DNA of 14,643 nt from NCBI GenBank assembly GCA_030839005.1, contig JAUZEM010000024.1:1-14643 (forward strand), written 5' to 3'. The position numbers and the translations under genes are program-made. Source of the stretch: Actinomycetota bacterium. Its GTDB lineage: Bacteria > Actinomycetota > Acidimicrobiia > IMCC26256 > PALSA-610. The notes under the pieces are model-generated. The model saw nothing but the letters and a program-made list of their open reading frames with translations. It did no database searches and had not been told where the DNA came from. Every line of letters begins with the position of its first letter. Within the stretch, counting starts at the first letter, position 1. Below, in pieces: positions 6,875-14,056 of the stretch.

Positions 6875-7680
6875 CTCGCGCCGGTGCAGAAACCGACCTT
6901 GTCGGTGCGATCGGTCCCGTCCGCGCAATGCAGGTCGACGTTCGCGTGCGAGAAGACGCCCTGCGGACTCTCCCAACCCGGCACGACCCACGCGTGCACC
7001 ATCCACAGCGTCTCGCGCATGAACTGCCCGTGGAGGGCGTCGCACGCCGATTTCTTCACGTCCGAGTCCGGCGGGAAGGGAACGCCGATCTTGCCTTTGT
7101 CGAACGTGATGCAGAGGTTCGTGTGGCGGTGCCAGCGATCGTTCGGTCCGGCGAAGCCCTCGGGCGCGGTCGTGGTGAACGACCCGTACATGAGCCCGGT
7201 GACGCGCGAGGTGGGCGCCGTTCCCTGGTAGATGAGGGCAAGCGGATTCGCCGGATCCACGGCACTCGAGTGACTCGTGTACGACCCGGCACTCCGGCTG
7301 ATCGAGACGTAGTGCGCGCCCGCGCCCGGCGTGAATTGCCCGGCGAGGATGTAGCCCGCCTTCGTCGCATCAGCGACCGTCGGGTATTGCATGGCCGTCG
7401 AGCGCGCCACGACGAGCTGGAGCGCGACCTGCTGTCGTTGAGCCGGCGTCAGCGGCTTGTCGGGACCGAGCTCGGCCTGTTCGTCGGCATTCGTGCGAAG
7501 GCCGATCGCGGTCGGCTGCGTCGTGGTCGTGGTCGCCGGTTTCGCGGGTGGTGCGGGCGGCGTCACCACCTTCCCGGTCGCCGAGTGGCCGGCAGACGAG
7601 GAACAGGCGGCGCCGAGGACGACGGCAGCGATGGTTGCGACGAAAATTTCCGCGAACGCGACCTTCCCCCGATTTCGCAT
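6868..7680 (-). CDS. probable lipoprotein of unknown function
   Basis: I do not recognise the family. The 270-residue product begins MRNRGKVAF and has a hydrophobic stretch ending in VVLGAAC. This gives a plausible but non-ideal lipobox, with G rather than L/V at position -3 and the lipidated Cys at 26. A Ser/Pro/Thr-rich linker follows (27-56). The globular part has motif-like segments: GYILAGQFTPGAGAHY (109-124), LALIYQG, GLMYGSF, PEGFAGPNDRWHRHTNLC (173-190) and WMVHAWVVPG (226-235). Four cysteines (190, 213, 252, 265) could form two disulfides, and His/Trp clusters (H123, H184, H186, H229) hint at a metal or ligand site; both are inferences. The ATG at 7680 is the only start giving an intact signal sequence. 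It lies 65 bp downstream of the NUDIX gene on the same strand. Confidence 0.8.
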   Translation of the reverse strand: MRNRGKVAFAEIFVATIAAVVLGAACSSSAGHSATGKVVTPPAPPAKPATTTTTQPTAIGLRTNADEQAELGPDKPLTPAQRQQVALQLVVARSTAMQYPTVADATKAGYILAGQFTPGAGAHYVSISRSAGSYTSHSSAVDPANPLALIYQGTAPTSRVTGLMYGSFTTTAPEGFAGPNDRWHRHTNLCITFDKGKIGVPFPPDSDVKKSACDALHGQFMRETLWMVHAWVVPGWESPQGVFSHANVDLHCADGTDRTDKVGFCTGASA

Positions 7681-7713
7681 CGGCCCCGAGCCTACTGCCG
7701 TTTCCGAGGCGCG

Positions 7714-7743
7714 CAACGGGCCACTACCCAACGGGCCGTCCGG
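7714..7743. repeat. 15-bp spaced direct repeat CAACGGGCC
   Basis: Two copies of CAACGGGCC begin exactly 15 bp apart (7714 and 7729). They lie in the 65-bp gap between the NUDIX stop and the lipoprotein start. They could be a small operator for the lipoprotein gene or a decayed tandem duplication; nothing in the sequence decides between these. Confidence 0.45.
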
Positions 7744-7745
7744 CG

Positions 7746-8426
7746 TCAACGTCCCGCGACCAGATGGGCGAGGAAGCTGGTGAGGATACGCGCGGTCGCG
7801 CCCCAGACCGTCTCGTCCTCGAGCTCGTAGAAATGCACGCCGAAGTCGGCCGTTTGCGTGTCCCAGCGCTCCTCGCGGTACGCATCGGGATCGAGCAGCT
7901 CGGAGAGGCGGACCTCGAGAATCCGCACCACCTCGCGCGGGTTGGGCGTGAGCACCGGGAGCCCCGCAAGAAACCCGACGAACGGCGTGATCGTGAACCG
8001 CGACGCAACGGTACCGATGCCGTCGAGGCGCGCCACGACCTCCACGTCGTCGGGCGCGAGACCCACCTCCTCGTGCGCCTCGCGGAGCGCGGCCGCGCGG
8101 AGATCGGTGTCGATGCCCGCCTCGAACTTCCCGCCCGGGAACGCGATCTCGCCGCGGTGCGACGTCATCGTCTCCGGTCGCTTGATGAGCACGACGCCGG
8201 TTTCGCCGTCCGCTTCGTACAACGGTACGAGCACCGCCGCGGCCTGACTGCCCGCGACGTGCGGACCCTTCTCGACCGCCGGCGGCATATCGGCGAGCCG
8301 TTCCCGAACCTCGGCGAGCGTGAACCGGCGTTGCTCGGGGGCGAGGGCTGCCCAGGGGGGCTGACGGCCGGGACGGTACGACTGCGGACGCGGAATGTGC
8401 TGTTGACCCCCGCGTCGCGTCGCCAC
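7746..8426 (-). CDS. NUDIX hydrolase, probable CoA diphosphatase
   Basis: NUDIX-fold hydrolase of the coenzyme A pyrophosphatase group (NudL/NUDT7-like), which splits CoA or acyl-CoA into a 3'-phosphoadenylate product and (acyl-)phosphopantetheine. The CoA-specific signature VVLIKRPETMTSHRGEIAFPGG (residues 78-99, written here in part) precedes the Nudix box, which contains ALREAHEEVGL (113-123). The protein has 226 residues, similar to or slightly longer than relatives. The GTG at 8426 keeps the conserved helix LAEVRERL ahead of the fold. A longer ATG start at 8468 would overlap the divergent synthetase gene, and a shorter ATG at 8288 would cost that helix. The divergent neighbour is an acyl-CoA synthetase, in keeping with a CoA-related role. 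Family confidence is high; CoA as substrate is inferred from the signature. Confidence 0.88.
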   Translation of the reverse strand: MATRRGGQQHIPRPQSYRPGRQPPWAALAPEQRRFTLAEVRERLADMPPAVEKGPHVAGSQAAAVLVPLYEADGETGVVLIKRPETMTSHRGEIAFPGGKFEAGIDTDLRAAALREAHEEVGLAPDDVEVVARLDGIGTVASRFTITPFVGFLAGLPVLTPNPREVVRILEVRLSELLDPDAYREERWDTQTADFGVHFYELEDETVWGATARILTSFLAHLVAGR

Positions 8427-8442
8427 GGTGACGATCGTAGTG

Positions 8443-10104
8443 ATGCCGCGCGAAACTCCTTCCTTCATGGACTGGAACCTCGCAACGGCGTTCGAGTCGG
8501 TCTGCGACGCGCTCCCCGATCGCATCGCGCTGATCCAAGGCGAACGCCGCGTGTCGTGGCGGTCGTTCGACGAGCGCGCCGCCCGCGTCGCCGCCGCGTT
8601 CTCGGCGGCGGGCTTGGGGCCCGACGCGAAGGTCGCGTCGTACCTCTACAACTGCAATGAATACACCGAAGCGTTGTACGGCACGTTCAAGATGCGCGGC
8701 GTACCGGTCAACGTCAACTACCGCTATCTCGAGGACGAGCTCGTCTACCTTCTCGACAACTCCGACGCCGAAGCGCTGTTGTTCCACGGATCGCTCGGCG
8801 ATCAGGTCGCCAAGATCCGCGACCGCGCCCGACGTGTGAAGCTCTGGGTCCAGGTCGACGACGGGTCACCGCGCCAGGAGTTCGCGGTGGAGTACGAAGA
8901 CCTGCTCGCACGCCACGAACCCATGGATCGCATCGAGCGCAGCGGCGACGACCTCTATTTCCTCTACACCGGCGGCACCACGGGGATGCCCAAGGGCGTC
9001 ATGTGGCGCAGCGAGGACCTGTTCGGCGTGCTCGGCGACGGCGTCTACCCGCTGGTCGGAATGACCCGCCCCGACACCATGGCCGAGGTCGGAACCGTGG
9101 CGAAGGCGCTCGTCGACGCGGGCCCGCATCGCGTACACCTCCCCGCGTCGCCGCTCATGCACGGGACCGGTGCGTTCACCTCCTTTCAGGCGCTCTTCAT
9201 CGGCGCCGCGCTCGTCACCCTCGTCGGCCGGCATTTCGACGCGCACGAGCTCTGGGAAACGGTCCAGCGCGAGCGCGTGACGCAGATGGCGATCGTCGGC
9301 GACGCGTTCGCCAAGCCGATGCTGCGAGCGCTCGAAGAAGCCGAGGCGAAAGGCACTCCCTACGACGTGTCCTCGTTGCAGCTGATCATCAGTTCGGGCG
9401 TGATGTGGTCGGCCGAGGTCAAGCACGGGCTGATGGAGCGCGGTGCGTTCATCTGTTTCGACTCGCTCGGTTCGAGCGAGGGCGTGGGCTTCGCGGGCTC
9501 GATCAGCGTGCCCGGTTCCGAGCAGAAAACCGCGAAATTCTCGATCGGCACCCACACCAAGGTCTTCGACGAGACCGGCGTCGAGGTTGTCCCGGGATCC
9601 GGAAAGGTCGGCCGGCTCGCCGTCGGCGGCCACATCCCGGTCGGGTACTACAAGGACCGGGAAAAGTCGGACGCGACCTTCCTCGTCATCGGCGGGAGCC
9701 GATGGTCGGTACCCGGCGACTTCGCGACCGTCGAGGCCGACGGCACCATCACGCTGTTGGGTCGCGGCTCGGTGGTCATCAATTCCGGCGGCGAGAAGAT
9801 CTACCCCGAAGAGGTCGAAGAGGCCGTGAAGGTGCATCCCTCGGTCGCCGACTGCCTGGTGGTCGGCGTGCCCGACGAGCGCTTCGGCGAGGCGGTCACG
9901 GCGGTCGTGTCATTGCGTCCGGGCGAGCAGGCCACGCCCGAAGAGCTCGGCGCGGCGATGGAGTCGATCGCGCGCTTCAAGCGCCCGCGCCGATTCGTGA
10001 TCGTCGACGAGGTCGTGCGGGGCCCGAACGGCAAAGCCGACTACACCTGGGCCAAGGCGATCGCCGCGCGAGAACCGAAAGAGCGCGAACGCGGATCTGC
10101 GTGA
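8443..10104 (+). CDS. acyl-CoA synthetase (FadD-type AMP-dependent ligase)
   Basis: Adenylate-forming enzyme that activates a carboxylic acid with ATP and transfers it to CoA. Motifs: P-loop YTGGTTGMPKG followed by VMWR, the latter typical of the mycobacterial FadD19-like branch that acts on fatty acids or steroid side chains; A5-like DSLGSSEG; A7-like VPGDFATVEADGTI; hinge and A8 GRGSVVINSGGEKIYPEEVEE; and the catalytic A10 lysine in GPNGKADYTW. It is 553 residues from the ATG at 8443. Other starts are GTG 8428 and ATG 8467. The last begins MDWNLATAFESV and best matches the usual N-terminus of relatives, but no start has a good Shine-Dalgarno. Substrate chain length or class cannot be read from sequence. 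It is divergent from the NUDIX gene and convergent with groES. Confidence 0.93.
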   Translation: MPRETPSFMDWNLATAFESVCDALPDRIALIQGERRVSWRSFDERAARVAAAFSAAGLGPDAKVASYLYNCNEYTEALYGTFKMRGVPVNVNYRYLEDELVYLLDNSDAEALLFHGSLGDQVAKIRDRARRVKLWVQVDDGSPRQEFAVEYEDLLARHEPMDRIERSGDDLYFLYTGGTTGMPKGVMWRSEDLFGVLGDGVYPLVGMTRPDTMAEVGTVAKALVDAGPHRVHLPASPLMHGTGAFTSFQALFIGAALVTLVGRHFDAHELWETVQRERVTQMAIVGDAFAKPMLRALEEAEAKGTPYDVSSLQLIISSGVMWSAEVKHGLMERGAFICFDSLGSSEGVGFAGSISVPGSEQKTAKFSIGTHTKVFDETGVEVVPGSGKVGRLAVGGHIPVGYYKDREKSDATFLVIGGSRWSVPGDFATVEADGTITLLGRGSVVINSGGEKIYPEEVEEAVKVHPSVADCLVVGVPDERFGEAVTAVVSLRPGEQATPEELGAAMESIARFKRPRRFVIVDEVVRGPNGKADYTWAKAIAAREPKERERGSA

Positions 10105-10132
10105 GCACCGGCTGACCCGACGCTCACGCAGA
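10096..10132. terminator. 11-bp perfect inverted repeat between fadD and groES
   Basis: TCTGCGTGAGC (10096-10106) and GCTCACGCAGA (10122-10132) form a perfect 11-bp stem with a 15-nt loop. The left arm overlaps the fadD stop codon and the right arm is 21 bp past the groES stop. The position between convergent genes suggests a shared bidirectional terminator. There is no U-run after the stem, so it would be an atypical intrinsic terminator. Confidence 0.6.
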
Positions 10133-10153
10133 AGCGAACAACCAGAACGACGA

Positions 10154-10459
10154 CTACTTCTTCTTGGCGCTCTTCTGCTTCGCGAGCACGTCGCGCGAGC
10201 TGAGGATGAGAAGGTCCTCCCCGTCGACCGTGATCTCGGTGCCGCCGTACTTCGAGTACACGACGGTGTCTCCGACGGTGAGGTCGATCGGGATGAGCTC
10301 GCCACTGTTCTCGGCGCGGCGGCCGGGACCGATCGCGAGGACTTCGCCCTGCTGGGGCTTCTCCTTCGCGGTGTCGGGAATGACGAGGCCGCTGTGGGTC
10401 GTCTCCTCGGCCTCGGCCGGACGGACGACGATTCGGTCCTCCAACGGCTGCAGGTTCAT
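10154..10459 (-). CDS. groES: co-chaperonin GroES (Hsp10)
   Basis: The 10-kDa lid of the GroEL/GroES folding chamber, cytosolic. The 101-residue product is full length and opens with NLQPLEDRIVVRPAEAEETT. It contains the mobile loop (THSGLVIPDTAKEKPQQG, about 21-38), the conserved GEVLAIGPGRR, and VGDTVVYSKYGGTEI, and ends in a Lys-rich tail. The ATG at 10459 has a GGAGG Shine-Dalgarno 7 nt upstream. A perfect CIRCE operator lies 75 bp upstream, so it is very likely repressed by HrcA and induced by heat. Downstream it converges with fadD, so it is monocistronic. groEL, which normally follows groES in actinobacteria, is not here. Confidence 0.97.
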   Translation of the reverse strand: MNLQPLEDRIVVRPAEAEETTHSGLVIPDTAKEKPQQGEVLAIGPGRRAENSGELIPIDLTVGDTVVYSKYGGTEITVDGEDLLILSSRDVLAKQKSAKKK

Positions 10460-10533
10460 CGGTGCGCCTCCATTTGAGCTGGCATCTGGACGCCCTTTTC
10501 AAGCGTCGCTTACACGGGATCCGGGCGGGCACA

Positions 10534-10568
10534 ACGATTAGCACTCGCCGGCTTCGAGTGCTAATCGT
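10534..10568. promoter_or_regulatory. CIRCE operator (HrcA binding site) for groES
   Basis: An exact consensus CIRCE, TTAGCACTC-N9-GAGTGCTAA, occupies 10538-10564. The dyad extends to 13 bp per arm (10534-10546 and 10556-10568). CIRCE is the binding site of the heat-shock repressor HrcA. The element sits between the tsaD stop and the groES start and is oriented to control groES. Confidence 0.97.
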
Positions 10569-10593
10569 ACCAAGCCGCGCTCCGGACCGGCAA
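10564..10593 (-). promoter_or_regulatory. candidate sigma-A-type promoter of groES
   Basis: On the minus strand, TTGCCG (10593-10588) and TACGAT (10569-10564) are separated by 18 bp. This resembles -35 and -10 hexamers (TTGACA / TANNNT). The start site would then fall inside the CIRCE dyad, the usual geometry for HrcA repression. Assigned by eye. Confidence 0.45.
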
Positions 10594-10649
10594 GCTCGGG
10601 ACCCAACCGACCCCCACTACCCGACCCCACGCCTACGGCGACGCCCGGA

Positions 10650-11639
10650 TCAGACCAGGCGAAGGTTCGGTACGACCGGGGCCTCCAGCGGGGTGGGGCC
10701 GTCGGCCGCGAGGCGATATGCCCCCACCGCCGCGACCATCGCCGCGTTGTCGGTGCACAGCGCGACGCTCGGCAGCACGACCCGCAGCTCCCCGGCCACG
10801 GCGACGTCGAGCAGCCGCTCTCGGAGCGCCGAGTTCGCGGCGACCCCGCCGCCCGCGACCACGGTGTTGATACCCGTCTCGCGCGCCGCCGCGAGGAGCT
10901 TGTCGACGAGCACGTCGACGATCGCGGCCTGAAACGACGCCGCGATGTCGGCGACGTCGGTATCGGGGTGCTTCCGCACGTACTGCACGACGGCGGTCTT
11001 CAGCCCCGAGAACGAGAAATCGAGCCCGTCGGCGTGCATGGGGCGCGGAAACCGGACCGCCTCGGGGTCGCCCTCGCGCGCGAGCCGGTCGATCGCGGGA
11101 CCGCCGGGATATTCGAGCCCGAGGAACCGAGCGACCTTGTCGAACGCTTCTCCCGCCGCGTCGTCGACGGTCTCACCGAGCACACGGTAACGCCCGTGGT
11201 CCTCCATCGCGATCAGGAGCGTGTGGCCACCGGAGACGACGAGGGTGACGAGCGGCGGCTCGAGCTGCGGATCCTCGATCATCGCTGCATAGAGGTGGGC
11301 CTCGTGATGGTGCACCGCGACGTACGGCAGCCGGCGCACCAGACTGATCGCCTTCGCCGCGCTGACCCCGACCAGCAGCGCGCCCGCGAGGCCCGGACCC
11401 CGCACCGCCGCCACCGCGTCGAGCTCGTCCAGGGACGAGCCCGCCTCCACCAACGCCTGTTCGATGACGTCGCAGATGAGCTCGACGTGCGCGCGGCTCG
11501 CGACCTCGGGAACGACGCCGCCGTAGCGCGCGTGCAGATCGGACTGGCTCGCGACGACCGAAGAACGAACCAGGCGACCGTCGTCGACGACCGCGGCCGC
11601 GGTCTCGTCACACGAAGTTTCGATACCGAGCACGCGCAT
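10650..11639 (-). CDS. tsaD: tRNA threonylcarbamoyladenosine (t6A) transferase subunit TsaD
   Basis: Catalytic ASKHA-fold subunit (Kae1/YgjD family) that transfers the threonylcarbamoyl group from TC-AMP to A37 of ANN-decoding tRNAs, together with TsaB and TsaE. The product has 329 residues. It starts VLGIETSCDETAAAVV (phosphate-1 motif). The metal-binding histidines are in VHHHEAHLYA (H111 and H115 by family alignment), and it contains VTLVVSGGHT, GEAFDKVARFLGL, YPGGPAIDRLA, FSFSGLKTAV, VVAGGGVAANSALRERL and LCTDNAAMVA, whose Asp is the metal ligand. The ATG at 11639 lies 5 bp after the rimI stop, with no strong Shine-Dalgarno, so translation is probably coupled to rimI. Confidence 0.97.
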   Translation of the reverse strand: MRVLGIETSCDETAAAVVDDGRLVRSSVVASQSDLHARYGGVVPEVASRAHVELICDVIEQALVEAGSSLDELDAVAAVRGPGLAGALLVGVSAAKAISLVRRLPYVAVHHHEAHLYAAMIEDPQLEPPLVTLVVSGGHTLLIAMEDHGRYRVLGETVDDAAGEAFDKVARFLGLEYPGGPAIDRLAREGDPEAVRFPRPMHADGLDFSFSGLKTAVVQYVRKHPDTDVADIAASFQAAIVDVLVDKLLAAARETGINTVVAGGGVAANSALRERLLDVAVAGELRVVLPSVALCTDNAAMVAAVGAYRLAADGPTPLEAPVVPNLRLV

Positions 11640-11644
11640 GGGAC

Positions 11645-12205
11645 TCACGACCAGCCTCGGAGACGCTCGATCACCGTCGTGCCGCTGATGCCGCGTTCGA
11701 TGCCCTCGAGCAACCGCCGGTAGGGCGCTTCGCTCACCTCGTACGACCACATGACGAGCGCGTCCTCGCCCGTGTCGCCGTAGTACCCCTTGCGCACGCC
11801 GACGGCGTTGAAGCCGAACCGCTTGTACATCTCCTGCGCACCCCGGTTCGACAGGCGGACCTCCAGCGTCATCGCGAGCGCGCCACGATCGATCGCCTCG
11901 TGCGCGAGCGTGAGCAGGAGACGCGTGCCGATCTCGTGACGATGCCAGGCCGGATCGACGGCGATCGTGGTGACGTGCCCGTCGGTGAGCGACATCATCA
12001 ATCCGGCGTAGCCGACGACCTCCCGCCCGACCTTGGCGACGACGTACGACCGCGACGAGCGCAACGCCAGCTCGCTCACGAACAGCGAGTGCGACCAGGG
12101 CCGCGGGTACACCTGCGACTCGATCCGCACCACGCCGCGCAAGTGCCGGCGGCGCATCTGCGTGATGTGCACCTCGAGGTCGACGACCTCGCGCTCGGCC
12201 GCCAT
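11645..12205 (-). CDS. rimI: GNAT N-acetyltransferase, RimI type
   Basis: Acetyl-CoA-dependent N-alpha-acetyltransferase of the RimI (ribosomal protein S18) group. The 186-residue protein shows the GNAT core: MRRRHLRGVVRIESQVYPRPW, VGYAGLMMSLTDGHVTTIAVDP, the acetyl-CoA loop WHRHEIGTRLL (Q/R-x-x-G-x-G/A-like), LEVRLSNRGAQEMYKRFGF and VRKGYYGDTGEDALVM. RimI proteins are usually around 150 residues; here a roughly 33-residue C-terminal tail follows the fold. The ATG at 12205 overlaps the tsaB stop by one base (TGATG). An earlier ATG at 12226 would extend into tsaB and is less likely. The tsaB-rimI-tsaD arrangement is a common bacterial cluster. The true acetylation target is not visible from sequence. 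Confidence 0.92.
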   Translation of the reverse strand: MAAEREVVDLEVHITQMRRRHLRGVVRIESQVYPRPWSHSLFVSELALRSSRSYVVAKVGREVVGYAGLMMSLTDGHVTTIAVDPAWHRHEIGTRLLLTLAHEAIDRGALAMTLEVRLSNRGAQEMYKRFGFNAVGVRKGYYGDTGEDALVMWSYEVSEAPYRRLLEGIERGISGTTVIERLRGWS

Positions 12206-12918
12206 CACACGACCTCGCGATTCCACGCGAGCTCGGCGTCGCTTCGGCGCAGGTACATCGGCAGGACCTCAGATGGTGCGCAGAAGTCCTCGCGTTCGTA
12301 ACGCGCCGACGCGAGCTCGGCGAGAGCGCTGAGGCTCGGCGACGCGTGCGCCGGACCTGCGAGCTCGACGCGGCGACCCAGCGGCACGAACGCGTCGGCG
12401 AACCGCAACGAGCCGTCGCCGCAGACCAACGCGTCCTCACCGCGGGCCTCGAGCTCGGCGACGAGATCGTCAGGGGTACCGAGCTCGTACTCGGAGACGC
12501 GTTGCACTCCTCCCGGCACCTGCCGGTAGAGCGCCCAGTAGAGCTCGTGCCGGCGGGCATCGATGGTTGCGACGACGAGCCGGCGCGCGTAACGGAGCGG
12601 GTACGCGAGGAGGTCGAGGCTCGGGATGGGGATCACCGGTACACGCAGCGACTGCGCGAGCACCTTTGCGGTCGTGACGCCGACTCGCAGGCCGGTGAAC
12701 ATGCCCGGTCCGATGCCGACCGCGACGGCCGACACCTGGGCGAGCTCGACGCCGCAACGCTCGCAACACCACGCGATCGCGGGCGCGAGGGTCTCGGCGT
12801 GACGGGGTGGCGCGGTATCGGCGGTGCCGCCGAGCTCGACGCGCCCGAGCATGCCGTGCTCGTTGGCGAGCACCACACCGACCCGGCGGGTCGAGGTGTC
12901 GAGACCGAGGAGCAACAT
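12205..12918 (-). CDS. tsaB: t6A synthesis subunit TsaB
   Basis: Non-catalytic ASKHA-fold partner of TsaD (YeaZ family) that dimerises with it in the bacterial t6A complex. The 237-residue product begins MLLLGLDTSTRRVGVVLAN, followed by the hallmark HAETLAPAI and VAVGIGPGMFTGLRVGVTTAKVLAQ segment, then IPSLDLLAYPL and VATIDARRHELYWALY. The C-terminal half is variable, as is usual for TsaB. ATG 12918 is preferred over GTG 12921 because it overlaps the tsaE stop by one base (TGATG), the same junction type used between tsaB and rimI. Confidence 0.94.
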   Translation of the reverse strand: MLLLGLDTSTRRVGVVLANEHGMLGRVELGGTADTAPPRHAETLAPAIAWCCERCGVELAQVSAVAVGIGPGMFTGLRVGVTTAKVLAQSLRVPVIPIPSLDLLAYPLRYARRLVVATIDARRHELYWALYRQVPGGVQRVSEYELGTPDDLVAELEARGEDALVCGDGSLRFADAFVPLGRRVELAGPAHASPSLSALAELASARYEREDFCAPSEVLPMYLRRSDAELAWNREVV

Positions 12919-13415
12919 CACGCGTCTCCGAACGCAGCAAGCGCGGCCTCGAGGCCCGGGCGCCGAGCCGACCAGGCCGTTCCGCTCGCGACGATCTCGA
13001 GCACGCGGCGGTCGTCGTCGTCATCCGTCACGCCGTCCATGCCGATGCGCACGTCGATGCGCTCGAGAGGGAGCACGAGCGCGATCGCCTCGCCCCACTC
13101 GACGACAGTGACCCGGCCCTCGAGCAACTCTTCGAAGCCGAGATCGTGCACCTCTTGAATCCGGTCGAGGCGATACACGTCGACGTGCGCGACGGGGATG
13201 CGGCCTTCGTACTCCTGCACGATCGTGAACGTCGGGCTCGTCACCGGTTGCGTGACACCCAGTGCGCGCGCCAACCCTTTCGCGAACGTCGTCTTGCCGG
13301 CGCCGAGGTCGCCGGTGAGAACGACGAGGTCACCGGCGCGGAGCTGCGATCCGACCGCCTGACCGACCGCCGCGGTCTCGTCCGCTCCCTTCGTCGTCAG
13401 CGATGCCATCGTCAT
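12918..13415 (-). CDS. tsaE: t6A synthesis ATPase TsaE
   Basis: P-loop ATPase (YjeE family) that drives turnover of the TsaBD complex in t6A synthesis. The 165-residue product has Walker A GDLGAGKTTFAKGLARALG (35 onward), SPTFTIVQEYEG (60-71), HVDVYRLD (78-85) and the conserved VEWGE (105-109). An Asp-rich patch (GVTDDDDDRR) precedes the C-terminus, which is slightly longer than typical. The ATG at 13415 overlaps the glycosylase stop in an ATGA junction, showing tight coupling to the upstream gene. Confidence 0.95.
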   Translation of the reverse strand: MTMASLTTKGADETAAVGQAVGSQLRAGDLVVLTGDLGAGKTTFAKGLARALGVTQPVTSPTFTIVQEYEGRIPVAHVDVYRLDRIQEVHDLGFEELLEGRVTVVEWGEAIALVLPLERIDVRIGMDGVTDDDDDRRVLEIVASGTAWSARRPGLEAALAAFGDA

Positions 13416-14029
13416 CTCTCGGCAAGAGCGAGCGCGCGCTTCACGTGAACGAAGTCGGCACGCGCCTCGGCCAGCGCACGACCACCCGAGCGCAGGACCG
13501 CCGAAGGATGCAGCGTCGGGATGAGTACCGCAGCCTGACCGGCGCGCGTGAACGCGAACTCGGTACCGCGCAGTTTCGTGATGCCTTCCTTGGTCTGCAA
13601 CAGCAGCTTGGTCGCGAAGTTGCCGAGCGTGACGACGACGCGCGGCCGGATGAGCTCGAGTTGGCGGTCGAGCCAAGGCGCACACGCCTCGATCTCGTCC
13701 GGCTGCGGATCGCGATTCCCGGGCGGACGACACTTCACGACATTCGCGATGTACACGTCGGCCCGGGTGAGGCCGATCCCCTCGATGAGCTGGGTGAGCA
13801 GTTGCCCTGCCCGACCGACGAACGGCTCGCCCTTCAGGTCCTCCTGCTGGCCCGGACCCTCACCCACAAACATCAGATCCGCGTCGCCGCGGCCGACGCC
13901 GAAAACGACTTGCGTCCGTCCGCCGGCGAGCTTGCACCTCGTGCAGGTCGACGCGGCGGCGGCGATCTCCACCAACGTCGCACCGGCACGGGCGGGATGC
14001 GGCGACGCAGTCAGCGAGTCGGAGGTCAC
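13412..14029 (-). CDS. family 4 uracil-DNA glycosylase (4Fe-4S)
   Basis: Iron-sulfur uracil-DNA glycosylase that removes uracil from deaminated DNA, the first step of base excision repair. In the 205-residue protein, cysteines C29 and C32 (CTRC), C100 (VVKCRPPGNRDP) and C116 (EACAPWL) match the four 4Fe-4S ligands. Motif A is GEGPGQQEDLKGEPFVGRAG (E57), the GE-x-PG form that distinguishes family 4 from family 5. Motif B is HPSAVLR (H174). Older annotations call this family a phage SPO1 DNA polymerase-related protein. The start is GTG at 14029, preceded by GGGAG. The stop overlaps the tsaE start by four bases, so the repair enzyme is translated in the same operon as the t6A genes. Confidence 0.93.
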   Translation of the reverse strand: MTSDSLTASPHPARAGATLVEIAAAASTCTRCKLAGGRTQVVFGVGRGDADLMFVGEGPGQQEDLKGEPFVGRAGQLLTQLIEGIGLTRADVYIANVVKCRPPGNRDPQPDEIEACAPWLDRQLELIRPRVVVTLGNFATKLLLQTKEGITKLRGTEFAFTRAGQAAVLIPTLHPSAVLRSGGRALAEARADFVHVKRALALAER

Positions 14030-14056
14030 GGCACTCCCGGGGACGAGGCGCGCATG

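Noticed and set aside
4247..7231. Plus-strand open frame of 994 codons spanning guaA, guaB3 and the RodZ-like region
   Set aside because: It runs antisense to two clear enzymes and out of frame with the RodZ-like gene. The composition is low-complexity Arg/Asp and shows no domain.
6868..8787. Extended 639-codon minus-strand frame that would join the lipoprotein to upstream sequence
   Set aside because: The upstream two-thirds lies in the wrong frame of the NUDIX gene and antisense to fadD. The signal sequence at 7680 marks the real start.
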